A stretch of 64,000 nucleotides of DNA from assembly GCA_026417555.1 (NCBI GenBank), contig JAOADA010000006.1, forward strand, positions 1 through 64,000, read 5' to 3'. A program made the position numbers and the translations under genes. The notes beneath the pieces were generated by a model. The model was not told where the DNA came from and made no database searches. It was given only the letters and a program-made list of their open reading frames with translations. Below, in pieces: positions 33,425 to 42,409 of this stretch (positions are counted from its first letter, which is position 1; every line of letters begins with the position of its first letter). The DNA is from Brevinematales bacterium. Lineage in GTDB: Bacteria > Spirochaetota > Brevinematia > Brevinematales > Thermospiraceae.

Positions 33425-33552
33425 GCAATGGTAAAAAGAACCCTCTTCTTGCTCGTCCCATTCCCCTGCCTTTTCCCGAAAAAGAGACAACAAAAAATCC
33501 TACCAAGAAAAGTCCTTTTGCATGGAGAAGGGAGCCTCTTCTCACCATGAAC

Positions 33553-33581
33553 TTGATTTTTTTCCCCTGTTTCTCTATCCT
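33553..33581 (+). promoter_or_regulatory. Promoter of the following lipoprotein gene
   Basis: -35 TTGATT (33553-33558), 17-bp spacer, -10 TATCCT (33576-33581). The predicted start near 33588 leaves no SD for ATG 33595, so it supports ATG 33613. Confidence 0.6.
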
Positions 33582-33612
33582 AAAGGAAGAAAAAATGATA
33601 ATGAGGATACGC

Positions 33613-34947
33613 ATGAAACCTTATGTTCTTCTTGCAGGCCTTTTTTGTCTCATCCTCAGCTGTGGAAAAGCAACAAAAGCAGAAACCATCACAGAGCTTT
33701 CTCCTTCACCTGAAACCCACAAAGAAGCAAGCGAGAAACAAAACGAGGTCTTCGAGGTAAAACTCCGTGATACCACTGTGGGGGAGGTTGAGAAGGCATA
33801 TCTCCAATTTCGTCTTTTTCTCAATCACCGAATCTCCAACTTGACTCTCCATCCTACCCTTGTCCAGGCATTTTCCAACGAGTTTGTCTCTAGTCTTGAG
33901 GACACAAGTGCCTATCGATCGGCCTACCTCTCCTACCTTGCCCTTACCAACGTATTCACCAACACGAGTGAAGAAAGGGCATTTTTACTTGGGCGGGCTG
34001 GCATCGCTGCCTTCAAAGGCAAACAGTATTCTCTTGCTATCCAGATCCTCCGACAAGCCTTTGAAATCCAGGTCACGGATGAAACTCTTTACTACTATGG
34101 TCTCTGGTACTGGTACATCCAAAAAGACAAAACCAAAGCCAAGGAGATTCTCTCTCGTTTACGCCCCGAGCGTCTCGGTATTGACAAACATCAATGGAAG
34201 GCCTTTCTGCTTGATAGCGTTCCACCTGCAGAAAATGCTCTCTCTCTCCTCCAATCTTCAAACCCTTCTGATCAGGTAAAGGGTTTTTTCCTCTGGCTCG
34301 AAGAATACAAAAAAACGGGTGAGCCTTTTTGGTCTTATGAGACTGCTCTTCCTCCCTATCTGCCACCATCTTCCTCAGTAGGATACTACCTCTCGGCGAT
34401 GGGTAGCCAGTTTCCCCGCATGACACGAGACTGGCCTATGCCATTCTCTATCCGGCCAGGAAAACCAGGACAAAACCGCTATGCTCTCATGAGTGAAGAC
34501 CCTTTGGAAGAAGAGAGATTTCTTTTCCTCTATGCCCAGCCTATTGACTTCCCATGGAAGTCTGGATATCAGGGTTTGACTCCCGTTTTTTCCAGACCAG
34601 CCTATACGAATGCCTTCTTTGTATATGCCTCCCCCCAGCGAGAAACTAACAATAAAATCACTAACCTCATTCTCCAAACAGTGTCTATCCCTGTACGTTA
34701 CTTCCTCTCCTCAGCAAAACTCTACCGTCAGGGAACATGGCACTATGTGATTGTAGGCTTTCAGAATCCTGATATCCTTGAGGTGGTTGTTTTTGATCCT
34801 CTGTCTCAAAGATTTTCTCGCCTTGAGGTCTCCCTTCGAAAGATCCAGCACCTCTATTATCTACGCCATCCCCTTTCCGGAGAGTGGTGCTGGTTAGGAG
34901 TCGGAAAAACCCTTGTCCTTCTAGAAGAAAAGCCCATCTCTCGGTGA
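33613..34947 (+). CDS. Predicted lipoprotein, function unknown
   Basis: 444 residues from ATG 33613 (SD GAGGA five bases upstream). A lipoprotein signal peptide ends at ILSC (Cys17). The mature protein has a helical, repeat-like region (about 70-200) resembling degenerate TPRs (AFLLGRAGIAAFKGKQYSLA, DETLYYYGLWYWYIQKDKTK), followed by a beta-rich aromatic C-terminal half. ATGs at 33595 and 33601 are alternatives adding up to six residues. No family recognised. Probably monocistronic. Confidence 0.75.
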   Translation: MKPYVLLAGLFCLILSCGKATKAETITELSPSPETHKEASEKQNEVFEVKLRDTTVGEVEKAYLQFRLFLNHRISNLTLHPTLVQAFSNEFVSSLEDTSAYRSAYLSYLALTNVFTNTSEERAFLLGRAGIAAFKGKQYSLAIQILRQAFEIQVTDETLYYYGLWYWYIQKDKTKAKEILSRLRPERLGIDKHQWKAFLLDSVPPAENALSLLQSSNPSDQVKGFFLWLEEYKKTGEPFWSYETALPPYLPPSSSVGYYLSAMGSQFPRMTRDWPMPFSIRPGKPGQNRYALMSEDPLEEERFLFLYAQPIDFPWKSGYQGLTPVFSRPAYTNAFFVYASPQRETNNKITNLILQTVSIPVRYFLSSAKLYRQGTWHYVIVGFQNPDILEVVVFDPLSQRFSRLEVSLRKIQHLYYLRHPLSGEWCWLGVGKTLVLLEEKPISR

Positions 34948-34997
34948 ATATACCCTGACGCCTTTTTCCTTCTTCGCAAAAAGAGCGGTGGGAAAAT

Positions 34998-35026
34998 TTG
35001 CTTTTTTTCTGAGATTATCGTATGAT
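34998..35026 (+). promoter_or_regulatory. Promoter of the radical SAM gene
   Basis: -35 TTGCTT (34998-35003), 17-bp spacer, -10 TATGAT (35021-35026). Confidence 0.5.
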
Positions 35027-35047
35027 GTCTTTGAAGGAAACGATCCC

Positions 35048-36415
35048 ATGACCCTTTCTGAAAAACTTTCTTTGCTCGCGGGTGCAGCTCGCTACGATGC
35101 CTCTTGTGCCAGTTCTGGAAGTGAACGGTATCCCCCAAGGGGTTTTGGTTCTACCGTACGGGCAGGAATATGCCATAGTTGGTCAGACGATGGAAGGTGC
35201 ATCTCTCTTCTCAAGGTTCTCCTCACCAATATTTGTATCTATGATTGTGCCTACTGTATCAATCGCAGGTCCAATACCATCCCACGAGCCCTGTTTTCTT
35301 CTGAGGAGCTTGTCACTCTTACCATGGAATTTTATCGCAGAAACTATATCGAAGGGCTTTTTTTGAGTTCTGGGGTCTTTCAGAGTCCAGATACGACGAT
35401 GGCGCTTATGCTTGAAGTTGTCAAAAACCTTCGCCTGAAGCAGGGGTTCACGGGGTATATCCATATGAAGGCTATCCCCGGGGCAAGCCACGAACTTCTC
35501 GACCAGGCGGGAAGGTATGTTGATAGACTCAGTGCCAACATTGAACTCCCTTCTGAACGATCGCTTCATGCCCTTGCCCCAGACAAACAGGGGAGGCTTG
35601 TATTTTCCACTATGCGATACATCGAAGATCAGCGACATACTCTCCTTGGCGACAAGAAAAAAGGATACAAAGCCCCTCTCTATGTCCCTGCAGGACAATC
35701 TACCCAGGTAATTGTAGGGGCCACACCGGATAGTGACAAGCAGATCCTCACCCTCTCTCACGTCCTCTACACCAAATTTCACCTCAAGCGAGTCTATTAT
35801 TCAGCCTATACACCCGTTAACATCGATAGTCGCCTCCCCTCTCTGACAACCATGCCTCCTCTCAAACGGGAACATCGGTTATATCAGGCCGATTGGCTTT
35901 TGCGGTTTTACCATTTTGAGGTAGATGAGCTTTTTGATCACACCCCCTTTCTTGATGAACGTTTTGATCCAAAAACCTGGTGGGCACTTACGCATAGAGA
36001 AATGTTTCCGGTTGAGGTGAGCACAGCTGATTATGAGACTCTTCTCCGTGTACCAGGAATTGGGGTCACCTCAGCAAAACGCATCCTCACGGCCAGAAAA
36101 CATGGTCCTCTTTCTTTTGAAGCCCTGAAAAAAATGGGTGTGGTCATAAAGCGCGCTCAATTTTTCATCACCTGTCATGGGATATCCTCTGCCCCCTGCG
36201 ACCTTCACTCCCCCCGCGTGGAGGATTTTCTCTCTGCCGAAGAACAGCATGAAGAATCCCCTCTCCTCTTTCCTGATTCAGAAGGCATCATCCCTTTCCC
36301 CCCTCTTTCAGAAGCAAAGACAAGTCCTCATACGTCTTCACCAGGGAAAGTGTCTGTCGTAGGTGCCGAGCATGAGGGATACCATGGATCATCGAAAGAA
36401 GTATCCCTCGGATAG
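35048..36415 (+). CDS. Putative DNA modification/repair radical SAM protein
   Basis: Matches the radical SAM family usually annotated as linked to a UDG-fold (DUF4130) protein. It has 455 residues from ATG 35048 (SD AAGGA). KLSLLAGAARYDASCASSG opens the protein. The 4Fe-4S motif CIYDCAYC follows (about 62-69), and a helix-hairpin-helix LLRVPGIGVTSAKRIL sits near 338, which suggests nucleic-acid binding. The C-terminal tail (after about 395) is Ser/Pro-rich and low in similarity to the core. The usual DUF4130 partner is not adjacent. The last 128 bases overlap the convergent dus gene. Confidence 0.85.
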   Translation: MTLSEKLSLLAGAARYDASCASSGSERYPPRGFGSTVRAGICHSWSDDGRCISLLKVLLTNICIYDCAYCINRRSNTIPRALFSSEELVTLTMEFYRRNYIEGLFLSSGVFQSPDTTMALMLEVVKNLRLKQGFTGYIHMKAIPGASHELLDQAGRYVDRLSANIELPSERSLHALAPDKQGRLVFSTMRYIEDQRHTLLGDKKKGYKAPLYVPAGQSTQVIVGATPDSDKQILTLSHVLYTKFHLKRVYYSAYTPVNIDSRLPSLTTMPPLKREHRLYQADWLLRFYHFEVDELFDHTPFLDERFDPKTWWALTHREMFPVEVSTADYETLLRVPGIGVTSAKRILTARKHGPLSFEALKKMGVVIKRAQFFITCHGISSAPCDLHSPRVEDFLSAEEQHEESPLLFPDSEGIIPFPPLSEAKTSPHTSSPGKVSVVGAEHEGYHGSSKEVSLG

Positions 36416-37250
36416 GCACAAGGGTAGAGGTTTTGTTGACTTGCAAATACACACTGGCATACTCCAAAAGCATCTCCTTGATATCCTCAAATGAAGGCTT
36501 CTGATACGTTCCCGTTTCCACATAGTCCCGAATTTGGCGAAAAATATATGGCATCCCGAGAGCTGCCCGCCCAATCATCACCCCATCTACTCCACTCTCC
36601 TCTTTTCTCTGGATCGCGAGTTCCGGACGTGTAATATCTCCATTGCCAATAAGCACACCTTGATAACACTGACGGATATCCTTTATTTTCTCCCAATCAG
36701 CCACTCCAGCATACATTTGCACCGCATACCTTCCATGCACCGTAATCGCATCCACACCCGCTTCCTCTAATGCGGGAACAAACGCTTCCCAAAGAGGCGT
36801 CTCAACCCCCAAACGTACCTTGGCTGTAGCTATTGCCCCTGCATCCTTGAGTGCTCTCACAATATCCGCCATGCCACGAGGAGAGACAAGAAGAGCAGAT
36901 CCCGCTCCTGTTTTGACGACTTTTTTTACGGGACACCCAAAATTCACATCAATCAGCCTCACCCCCAACCGACTGATAACCTTTCGTGCCACAGTATACC
37001 ACTTTGCATACTCACTTTTCCCAAAGAGCTGGATCCAGGGGAGGGGTTCCTCAAAGACATCAAGAAGCATCCAGGTTTTTTTCTGATCTCGGTAGAGTCC
37101 CTCAACACTCACCATTTCACTCACAACGAAGCCTGCACCCCATTGCCTCATCCAATCTCGATACGCCCTATGGGAGAAACCCGCCAAAGGAGCAGCCCCA
37201 GCCCAAAAAGGAAACTCTATCTCTCCAATACGAAGTGTCTTTTGCGACAC
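36288..37250 (-). CDS. dus: tRNA-dihydrouridine synthase
   Basis: FMN enzyme reducing uridines in the tRNA D-loop. It has 320 residues from GTG 37250. Barrel signatures are APLAGFSHRAYR, VNFGCPVKKVVKTGAGSALL (catalytic Cys about 105), KVRLGVETP, ITVHGRYAVQMYAGVADW and GNGDITRPE...DGVMIGRAALG. It resembles the DusB subgroup. Third gene of the tyrS operon, 47 bases after the methyltransferase gene. Its 3' end runs antisense to the radical SAM gene. Confidence 0.93.
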   Translation of the reverse strand: MSQKTLRIGEIEFPFWAGAAPLAGFSHRAYRDWMRQWGAGFVVSEMVSVEGLYRDQKKTWMLLDVFEEPLPWIQLFGKSEYAKWYTVARKVISRLGVRLIDVNFGCPVKKVVKTGAGSALLVSPRGMADIVRALKDAGAIATAKVRLGVETPLWEAFVPALEEAGVDAITVHGRYAVQMYAGVADWEKIKDIRQCYQGVLIGNGDITRPELAIQRKEESGVDGVMIGRAALGMPYIFRQIRDYVETGTYQKPSFEDIKEMLLEYASVYLQVNKTSTLVPIRGILLSMIHGIPHARHLRQTLSLVKTYEDLSLLLKEGGKG

Positions 37251-37297
37251 GCCTCACCCCTTCCTCGCCCAAAGCGTACTCTTGCCTATTTTCTTTG

Positions 37298-38080
37298 TCA
37301 GCCTTCTTGCTTCACAGCATACACCTCAAACGTATCCCCAAGTCGAAGCTTTTTTTGAAGATTCTGCCAGAAACGACGAGACGGCAACCCTATCCGTTCA
37401 GGATGGAGCCCAAAGATCTCCGTATGAACGATTCTCAGATGATACCTTTTCAAAAGAGCCCTGATTCCTTTCAAAGACGGTTCCGTACAATGTTCTACCG
37501 GACGACATCGAAAATACTCCCTTTTCCGAAAACGGGCAAAAGCCCCATACCCATTGGGGAGTCCAAGAGCGAGACATCCTCCAACACGGAGTTTACTCAC
37601 CACCATCTGCATAACACCTTCAATATCCATCATGTGTTCAAGGGTGAACCATGCCGTCACCACATCAACATCTCCCTCTACAAGCTCCAGGGAGCGATAC
37701 ACCGGATACCCAAACCTATCTTGAATATACCGAATAGAACCCTCATGAATCTCAACCCCCATAACCTCATACCCCACCCGACGTGCCTCATCTAAAAAAA
37801 AACCATATGCTGCCCCAATATCCACCAGTACCCCTCCCGGCACATATTTCTGGATCTCTTTTAACCGACGAAGGGCATAACTCCGAATCATAGGCTCATC
37901 CTCTTCGTAGGATTTGCCATACACCTGCTCATAATGCTCCTGAAAATAGGTTTCATCGTAGACGTCCACAGGACTACAAAAGAGCTTGATATTCGAGTGA
38001 CATCGCCTACACTGATAAAGCCTATCCCCATCTGCATGCCACAATCGAACATGAGAAGAAAGACAATAAGGACACCTCAT
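37298..38080 (-). CDS. SAM-dependent methyltransferase with N-terminal zinc ribbon
   Basis: 260 residues. The N-terminus has a four-Cys ribbon (CPYC at 3-6 and CRRC at 24-27). A class I methyltransferase domain follows: motif [19 protein letters not shown] (about 84-101), acidic loop [13 protein letters not shown] and [14 protein letters not shown]. It resembles the Methyltransf_23/glycan-type group with zinc ribbons, often acting on sugars or unknown small molecules. Substrate unknown. ATG overlaps the tyrS stop (ATGA). Confidence 0.85.
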   Translation of the reverse strand: MRCPYCLSSHVRLWHADGDRLYQCRRCHSNIKLFCSPVDVYDETYFQEHYEQVYGKSYEEDEPMIRSYALRRLKEIQKYVPGGVLVDIGAAYGFFLDEARRVGYEVMGVEIHEGSIRYIQDRFGYPVYRSLELVEGDVDVVTAWFTLEHMMDIEGVMQMVVSKLRVGGCLALGLPNGYGAFARFRKREYFRCRPVEHCTEPSLKGIRALLKRYHLRIVHTEIFGLHPERIGLPSRRFWQNLQKKLRLGDTFEVYAVKQEG

Positions 38081-39279
38081 TGGACTCTCAAAAACTTTCG
38101 TTTTCCTACTTTGATAACCCGCTCTTGGCCAGGATGAAGTACTACTGTTTCAGAACTCACCCTTTCCCCATCAAGAGAGACAGCCTGTTGTTGAACCATA
38201 CGACGTACCTCACTCCGAGAAGGCAACGTCCCACTCTGCACCAGGATATCAATAAGCGCCATAGGAGAAGAAAGAGAAAAAATTGGCATCTCATCCGGCG
38301 TCCCCCCCTGCCGAAAAATACGCTCAAACTCCTCATGACAAGCCTCTGCCTCACTTTTCGAATAATAAAACCCAACAATCTCCTTGGCCAAAAGAATCTT
38401 GTAATCACGAGGATTCGCCCCCTGTTTCATCTCCTGCTCGTAGCGCTTCAAGGTCTCTGGAGAAACATCGGTAAGGAGCTCAAAATACTTCAGAATAAGC
38501 GTATCCGGAATAGACATAATCTTGCCAAAAATCTGAGAAGGCGGCTCATTGATACCAATATAATTTCCAAGAGATTTGCTCATCTTCTGTGTTCCATCCG
38601 TTCCTTCAAGAATCGGCATGGTGAGAATAACCTGAGATTCTTGGCCATACTCCTTTTGAAGCTCACGCCCCACCATAAGGTTGAAGGTCTGATCCGTCCC
38701 CCCCAATTCCACATCAGCCCGAAGTGCCACCGAATCATACCCCTGGATCAAGGGATACATGAACTCGATAAGAGAAATCGGTTTGCCCTCACGGTAACGC
38801 TTCCCAAAGTCTTCACGCTCCAAAAGTCTGGCCACGGTATACCTTGCTGTCAAATCCAGCACCTCTGCAAACCGCATCTCCGAACACCAGGAACTATTGA
38901 AAACAATCTCGGTACGATCTGGATCAAGAATCTTGAATATCTGCGTTTTGTAGGTTTCGGCATTTGCAAGCACCTCTTCCCGAGAAAGCCTTTTGCGTGT
39001 TGTAGACTTGCCTGTGGGATCCCCAATCATTCCCGTGAAATCCCCAATCAAAAAGATCACATGATGACCCAATTTTTGAAATTGCCGAAGTTTACGAAGT
39101 ACAACGGTGTGTCCAAGATGGAGATCTGGTGCAGAAGGATCCGCGCCAAACTTGACACGAAGGGGAACATTCTCTTGACAAGAACGTTCAAGCTTTTTCT
39201 TCAGATCCTCAAAAGGCACAATATCTACCACTCCCCGAGTGAGAAGAGAAAGCTGTTCTTCAACCGATGGAAAAGCCAT
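38077..39279 (-). CDS. tyrS: Tyrosyl-tRNA synthetase
   Basis: Class Ic synthetase charging tRNA(Tyr). It has 400 residues from ATG 39279 (AGAGG six bases upstream; ATG 39285 would abut the SD). [20 protein letters not shown] gives the HIGH motif, [16 protein letters not shown] is the Tyr/tRNA region, and KMSKS is near 235. A C-terminal S4 domain runs from about 335 ([22 protein letters not shown]). The longer insertion pattern fits the TyrZ-like type. First gene of its operon. Confidence 0.97.
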   Translation of the reverse strand: MAFPSVEEQLSLLTRGVVDIVPFEDLKKKLERSCQENVPLRVKFGADPSAPDLHLGHTVVLRKLRQFQKLGHHVIFLIGDFTGMIGDPTGKSTTRKRLSREEVLANAETYKTQIFKILDPDRTEIVFNSSWCSEMRFAEVLDLTARYTVARLLEREDFGKRYREGKPISLIEFMYPLIQGYDSVALRADVELGGTDQTFNLMVGRELQKEYGQESQVILTMPILEGTDGTQKMSKSLGNYIGINEPPSQIFGKIMSIPDTLILKYFELLTDVSPETLKRYEQEMKQGANPRDYKILLAKEIVGFYYSKSEAEACHEEFERIFRQGGTPDEMPIFSLSSPMALIDILVQSGTLPSRSEVRRMVQQQAVSLDGERVSSETVVLHPGQERVIKVGKRKFLRVQ

Positions 39280-39305
39280 GGACATCCTCTTTTCTTTTTC
39301 CTTAT

Positions 39306-39334
39306 AGTCTAAGGAAAAGAAGAAAAAAAGTCAA
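39306..39334 (-). promoter_or_regulatory. Promoter of tyrS operon
   Basis: Minus-strand -35 TTGACT (39329-39334), 17-bp spacer, -10 TAGACT (39306-39311). Confidence 0.75.
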
Positions 39335-39363
39335 CGTCTCTCCCAGAAGACCATCCGTCTCTT

Positions 39364-40755
39364 TTACTGAGAATATTTCTGTGTGTTACCACCAAAACAA
39401 ATCATGGCATGATAGTTTTTCCCTGGAATCCTCTGGTATGTCCCACGAAGCGTTCCCGTGACCATGGTCGTGATGAGGTCAAGACCAAGGTGATAGGTGT
39501 GGTCTCCTTCTGGCTCATGCCACTTCCCATTGTCCTCATACTCGAGACAAAGATGTTCCCCTTCACTCTTGAGCACAATCCTCACCCGCGGATGATTCTC
39601 CTCACAAAAGGCATGCTTGAAACTATTCTGAATGAGTTCGGTAATCACAATTCCCAACGCTATCCCTTTATCCACAGAAAGAAAAAGATTCTCCTCAAGA
39701 TGCAAGTCCCAGCCAATATCCCTCTCATAGATTTGCGAGATCACCACAGTGATCTCCTGAATATAGTGACCTACGTCAAACTCCGTGAGGGTTTTGCCCT
39801 GATAGAGCATATCATGCAGCTTGGCCATCGCCCGAATCTTTGCCTCAATATCCTGAAAAACCCCTTCCGCCCCTCCACACCGATACTTGTACAAAGAGAG
39901 AAGACTCAAAATAGTCTGCATATTGTTGCGGGTTCGATGAAATATCTCACGAATCAACGTTTTTTGCCCCTCAAGTGCTGTCCTTAACTCTTCTTGTTGA
40001 GAATACAGATCCTCTATATCCAAAAGGAGAATATCAAAGACCTGAGGTGACTTTTTCTCATCTCGTTGGACATACCAACGCATATTGGTGTACCTATATT
40101 CTCCATCCTTGCGAAGACGGACCTGAATATCTGCAAAATCCTGATCATGGGTATAAAAAAACTCCTCAAACGTATAATCCACAAGGGCCCAATCCTCCGG
40201 ATGAAAGATCTCTCGAAGATCGGCAAAGCTCCGTAGTCCTCCATCCTTGAGAATAGAGAGGTTTTTCGAGCAATAGAAAGTAGCCTGTACTTTGTCAAAC
40301 CGGAGAGAATACAGCCCAAAATGATCAGCAAGAAGCTCAAGGATGTTTTCCATGTAGGCATTGTACCTCTGATTCTCCTCCCAGAGGACTACCGCATAGT
40401 TATGAGCCCGCAAGAGACTCCGGAGAGTGGCATGCAGTTGCACCTTCTCTACAGGAAGATAGAGAATCATATCCACCAGCTCTACAAGATTGTCCTTCTC
40501 ATACGACACATACTCGTTGGTGGTTACAAGGAGACAGGGAACAAAATACGGACTCTTCTCCCTATACATCGCAATGGTTTTTTTATTCTCTGCAAATGAA
40601 ACCCCATCTATGACAAGAAGATCCAAAGGAAAAGAGAGATGTGCCGGCTCTGTTATTTCATGGGCACTATACCCACACTCTCTCAAAAAATCCCCTACTG
40701 TTTTTCTGTCCTCAGGATTGGTCAGCCAGTAGGCAATCACAGGATTGCCCTTCAT
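39364..40755 (-). CDS. Histidine kinase with degenerate receiver and HisKA_2 domain
   Basis: 463 residues, no membrane segments. Residues 1-118 look like a receiver fold with an Asp at the expected strand end (LLVIDG, Asp50), but the conserved Lys is replaced (YLPVEK), so it may be a pseudo-receiver. Residues 125-250 form a PAS domain (FHPEDWALVDYTFEEFF, YRYTNMRWYVQRD). HisKA_2 carries His273 in EIFHRTRNNMQ. The ATPase domain has ITELIQNSFKHAF (371-383) and YEDNGK (406-411). It starts three bases after a KaiC-like gene, so the two probably form one signalling unit. No partner response regulator is adjacent. Confidence 0.88.
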   Translation of the reverse strand: MKGNPVIAYWLTNPEDRKTVGDFLRECGYSAHEITEPAHLSFPLDLLVIDGVSFAENKKTIAMYREKSPYFVPCLLVTTNEYVSYEKDNLVELVDMILYLPVEKVQLHATLRSLLRAHNYAVVLWEENQRYNAYMENILELLADHFGLYSLRFDKVQATFYCSKNLSILKDGGLRSFADLREIFHPEDWALVDYTFEEFFYTHDQDFADIQVRLRKDGEYRYTNMRWYVQRDEKKSPQVFDILLLDIEDLYSQQEELRTALEGQKTLIREIFHRTRNNMQTILSLLSLYKYRCGGAEGVFQDIEAKIRAMAKLHDMLYQGKTLTEFDVGHYIQEITVVISQIYERDIGWDLHLEENLFLSVDKGIALGIVITELIQNSFKHAFCEENHPRVRIVLKSEGEHLCLEYEDNGKWHEPEGDHTYHLGLDLITTMVTGTLRGTYQRIPGKNYHAMICFGGNTQKYSQ

Positions 40756-40758
40756 ACC

Positions 40759-42222
40759 TCACCCCTTTTCCCCTTCCTTTCTCAAAATAGGATTGCCAGT
40801 AAGTATCCCAGAAAGACTCGTGAGAGGTTCTCCGACCTTGATACCATATGGCGTGATTTCAAATTCTCGCATCGTCTTCTCAAACCCTCCAAGACGCTTC
40901 TTGAGAACACCAATAGCACGACGGATAGTTCCAGCCACCTCAATATACCGAAGAAAAAGGATATTGTCTGTGATATTGCTGAGATTGTACTGGGTCGCCT
41001 GAAATTCCGTGGAAATCACTTTTGAATCCTCATGGATCAAAAAAACCGTCACCCCCATTTTGAGCAAAAGTTTGCAAAAAAGAAGAAGGGGACGAATGGT
41101 TTTCTCCTTTCCATAATACTCTACAAAGGTATTGACAGAATCAAGGACCAAAACATCCATTCTGTGCTGGGTGAGAAACTCAAGAGTCTGTCCTATCAGT
41201 TCATACGAGGATTGGCTCTCCCCAAAAAATTCATACAGCACTAACTTCTTCTGATCAAGAAGGGACGTGATTGGAATATTCACAGACTCACAACGGGCAA
41301 TGATGCTTTCTTTTCTCTCATCAAAACTGTAGTAGAGAATCCTATGGTTCAGAAGAGCAAGTTGTTTGAGAAACTGCATCAGAAAGGTTGTTTTGCCAAC
41401 CCCAGAAGGACCAGTAATGAGGGTCACCGAAGCAAAGGGAAAACCTCCACCCAAGAGTTCATCAATATGGGGTACCCCCGAAGAAAAGGTATCGGTGACT
41501 GCTTCCTTCACGAAGGAAAGTTTTTTCACCTCATTTATTTCTGGGAGAACACTGACAACTATCCCCTTTTCCGTAATCCGATAATCAAACCTTCCTGCCC
41601 GAAAATTCGAAGACCTATCCTTTAGAACCTCGAGTGTCATCTCCTCGCTTGTTCTCGTAAGCCTGAGAGCACAATCCACATTGTAGCGTATATCCACAAC
41701 ATCCTGATGCGCCTCATCCGGTTCTGAGGTAAAGAGGGTGGTGATCCCCTGTTCTCGAAGAAACGAAAAAAACGAAATCATATATCGCAAAAATTGGTAC
41801 GGATTATTGGCAAGAAATCGAAACTGAGTTGCAGAATCAATCAGGATTCGAGTCGGTTTTACCGCCTCTATTTCCTGATAGATGCGGCGGGTGAGAGGAT
41901 CCCTCTCTACATCAGCAGGGGTAAAAACGTCATAGATCCTATTTTCTGTAAAAAAACTTGAAGAAGGGCTCACATCAAGAAAACGAATCTTGTCCAAAAA
42001 GAGATCGGGAAAAAACTTTTTGATCTGTTGTTGAGGTTCTTCAAGAGAAATAAACAGCACGTCCTCTCCCTGCGTGACCCCCTGCCGGAGAAAACCAAGC
42101 CCTAGGGTTGTTTTCCCTGTGCCGGGCAACCCCTCCACAAGACATATCCCCCCTGCTGGAAAACCTCCCCGAAGAAGAATATCCAACCCCTCACAACCTG
42201 TCGATATCTTTCCTCCTCTCAT
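40759..42222 (-). CDS. KaiC-like double-domain RecA-fold ATPase
   Basis: 487 residues with two KaiC domains. Domain 1: Walker A GLPGTGKT (31-38), catalytic EE (61-62), Walker B RILIDS (125-130). Domain 2: Walker A GPSGVGKT (271-278), DE at 301-302 where EE is usual, Walker B VLVLDS (357-362). By alignment from memory with cyanobacterial KaiC, the phosphosite pair Ser431-Thr432 corresponds to Ser415-Asn416 here (LSNITDN), so only one acceptor would remain. Length fits KaiC (about 520). kaiA and kaiB are absent. It is followed by a histidine kinase, as in many non-cyanobacterial kaiC loci. Clock function is not implied. Confidence 0.9.
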   Translation of the reverse strand: MRGGKISTGCEGLDILLRGGFPAGGICLVEGLPGTGKTTLGLGFLRQGVTQGEDVLFISLEEPQQQIKKFFPDLFLDKIRFLDVSPSSSFFTENRIYDVFTPADVERDPLTRRIYQEIEAVKPTRILIDSATQFRFLANNPYQFLRYMISFFSFLREQGITTLFTSEPDEAHQDVVDIRYNVDCALRLTRTSEEMTLEVLKDRSSNFRAGRFDYRITEKGIVVSVLPEINEVKKLSFVKEAVTDTFSSGVPHIDELLGGGFPFASVTLITGPSGVGKTTFLMQFLKQLALLNHRILYYSFDERKESIIARCESVNIPITSLLDQKKLVLYEFFGESQSSYELIGQTLEFLTQHRMDVLVLDSVNTFVEYYGKEKTIRPLLLFCKLLLKMGVTVFLIHEDSKVISTEFQATQYNLSNITDNILFLRYIEVAGTIRRAIGVLKKRLGGFEKTMREFEITPYGIKVGEPLTSLSGILTGNPILRKEGEKG

Positions 42223-42257
42223 CTTTTCCTCCTGAACTGCACTAGAGTTTCAATTTT

Positions 42258-42285
42258 ATTATAGCACCAAAAATCCTTTTGTCAA
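42258..42285 (-). promoter_or_regulatory. Promoter of the kaiC-like/kinase operon
   Basis: Minus-strand -35 TTGACA (42280-42285), 16-bp spacer, -10 TATAAT (42258-42263); both hexamers are consensus. Confidence 0.85.
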
Positions 42286-42409
42286 GTTTTCTCTCCCCTA
42301 GGAAGTACTTTTTGTGAGAAAAGACCTTTGCCCCTCTGAAAGACCGTTTCCCCCAGCAAAGAAAAAAAGACATCCCTTCCGTCCTCTGGTATGAGAATCC
42401 CAGGGGGTC

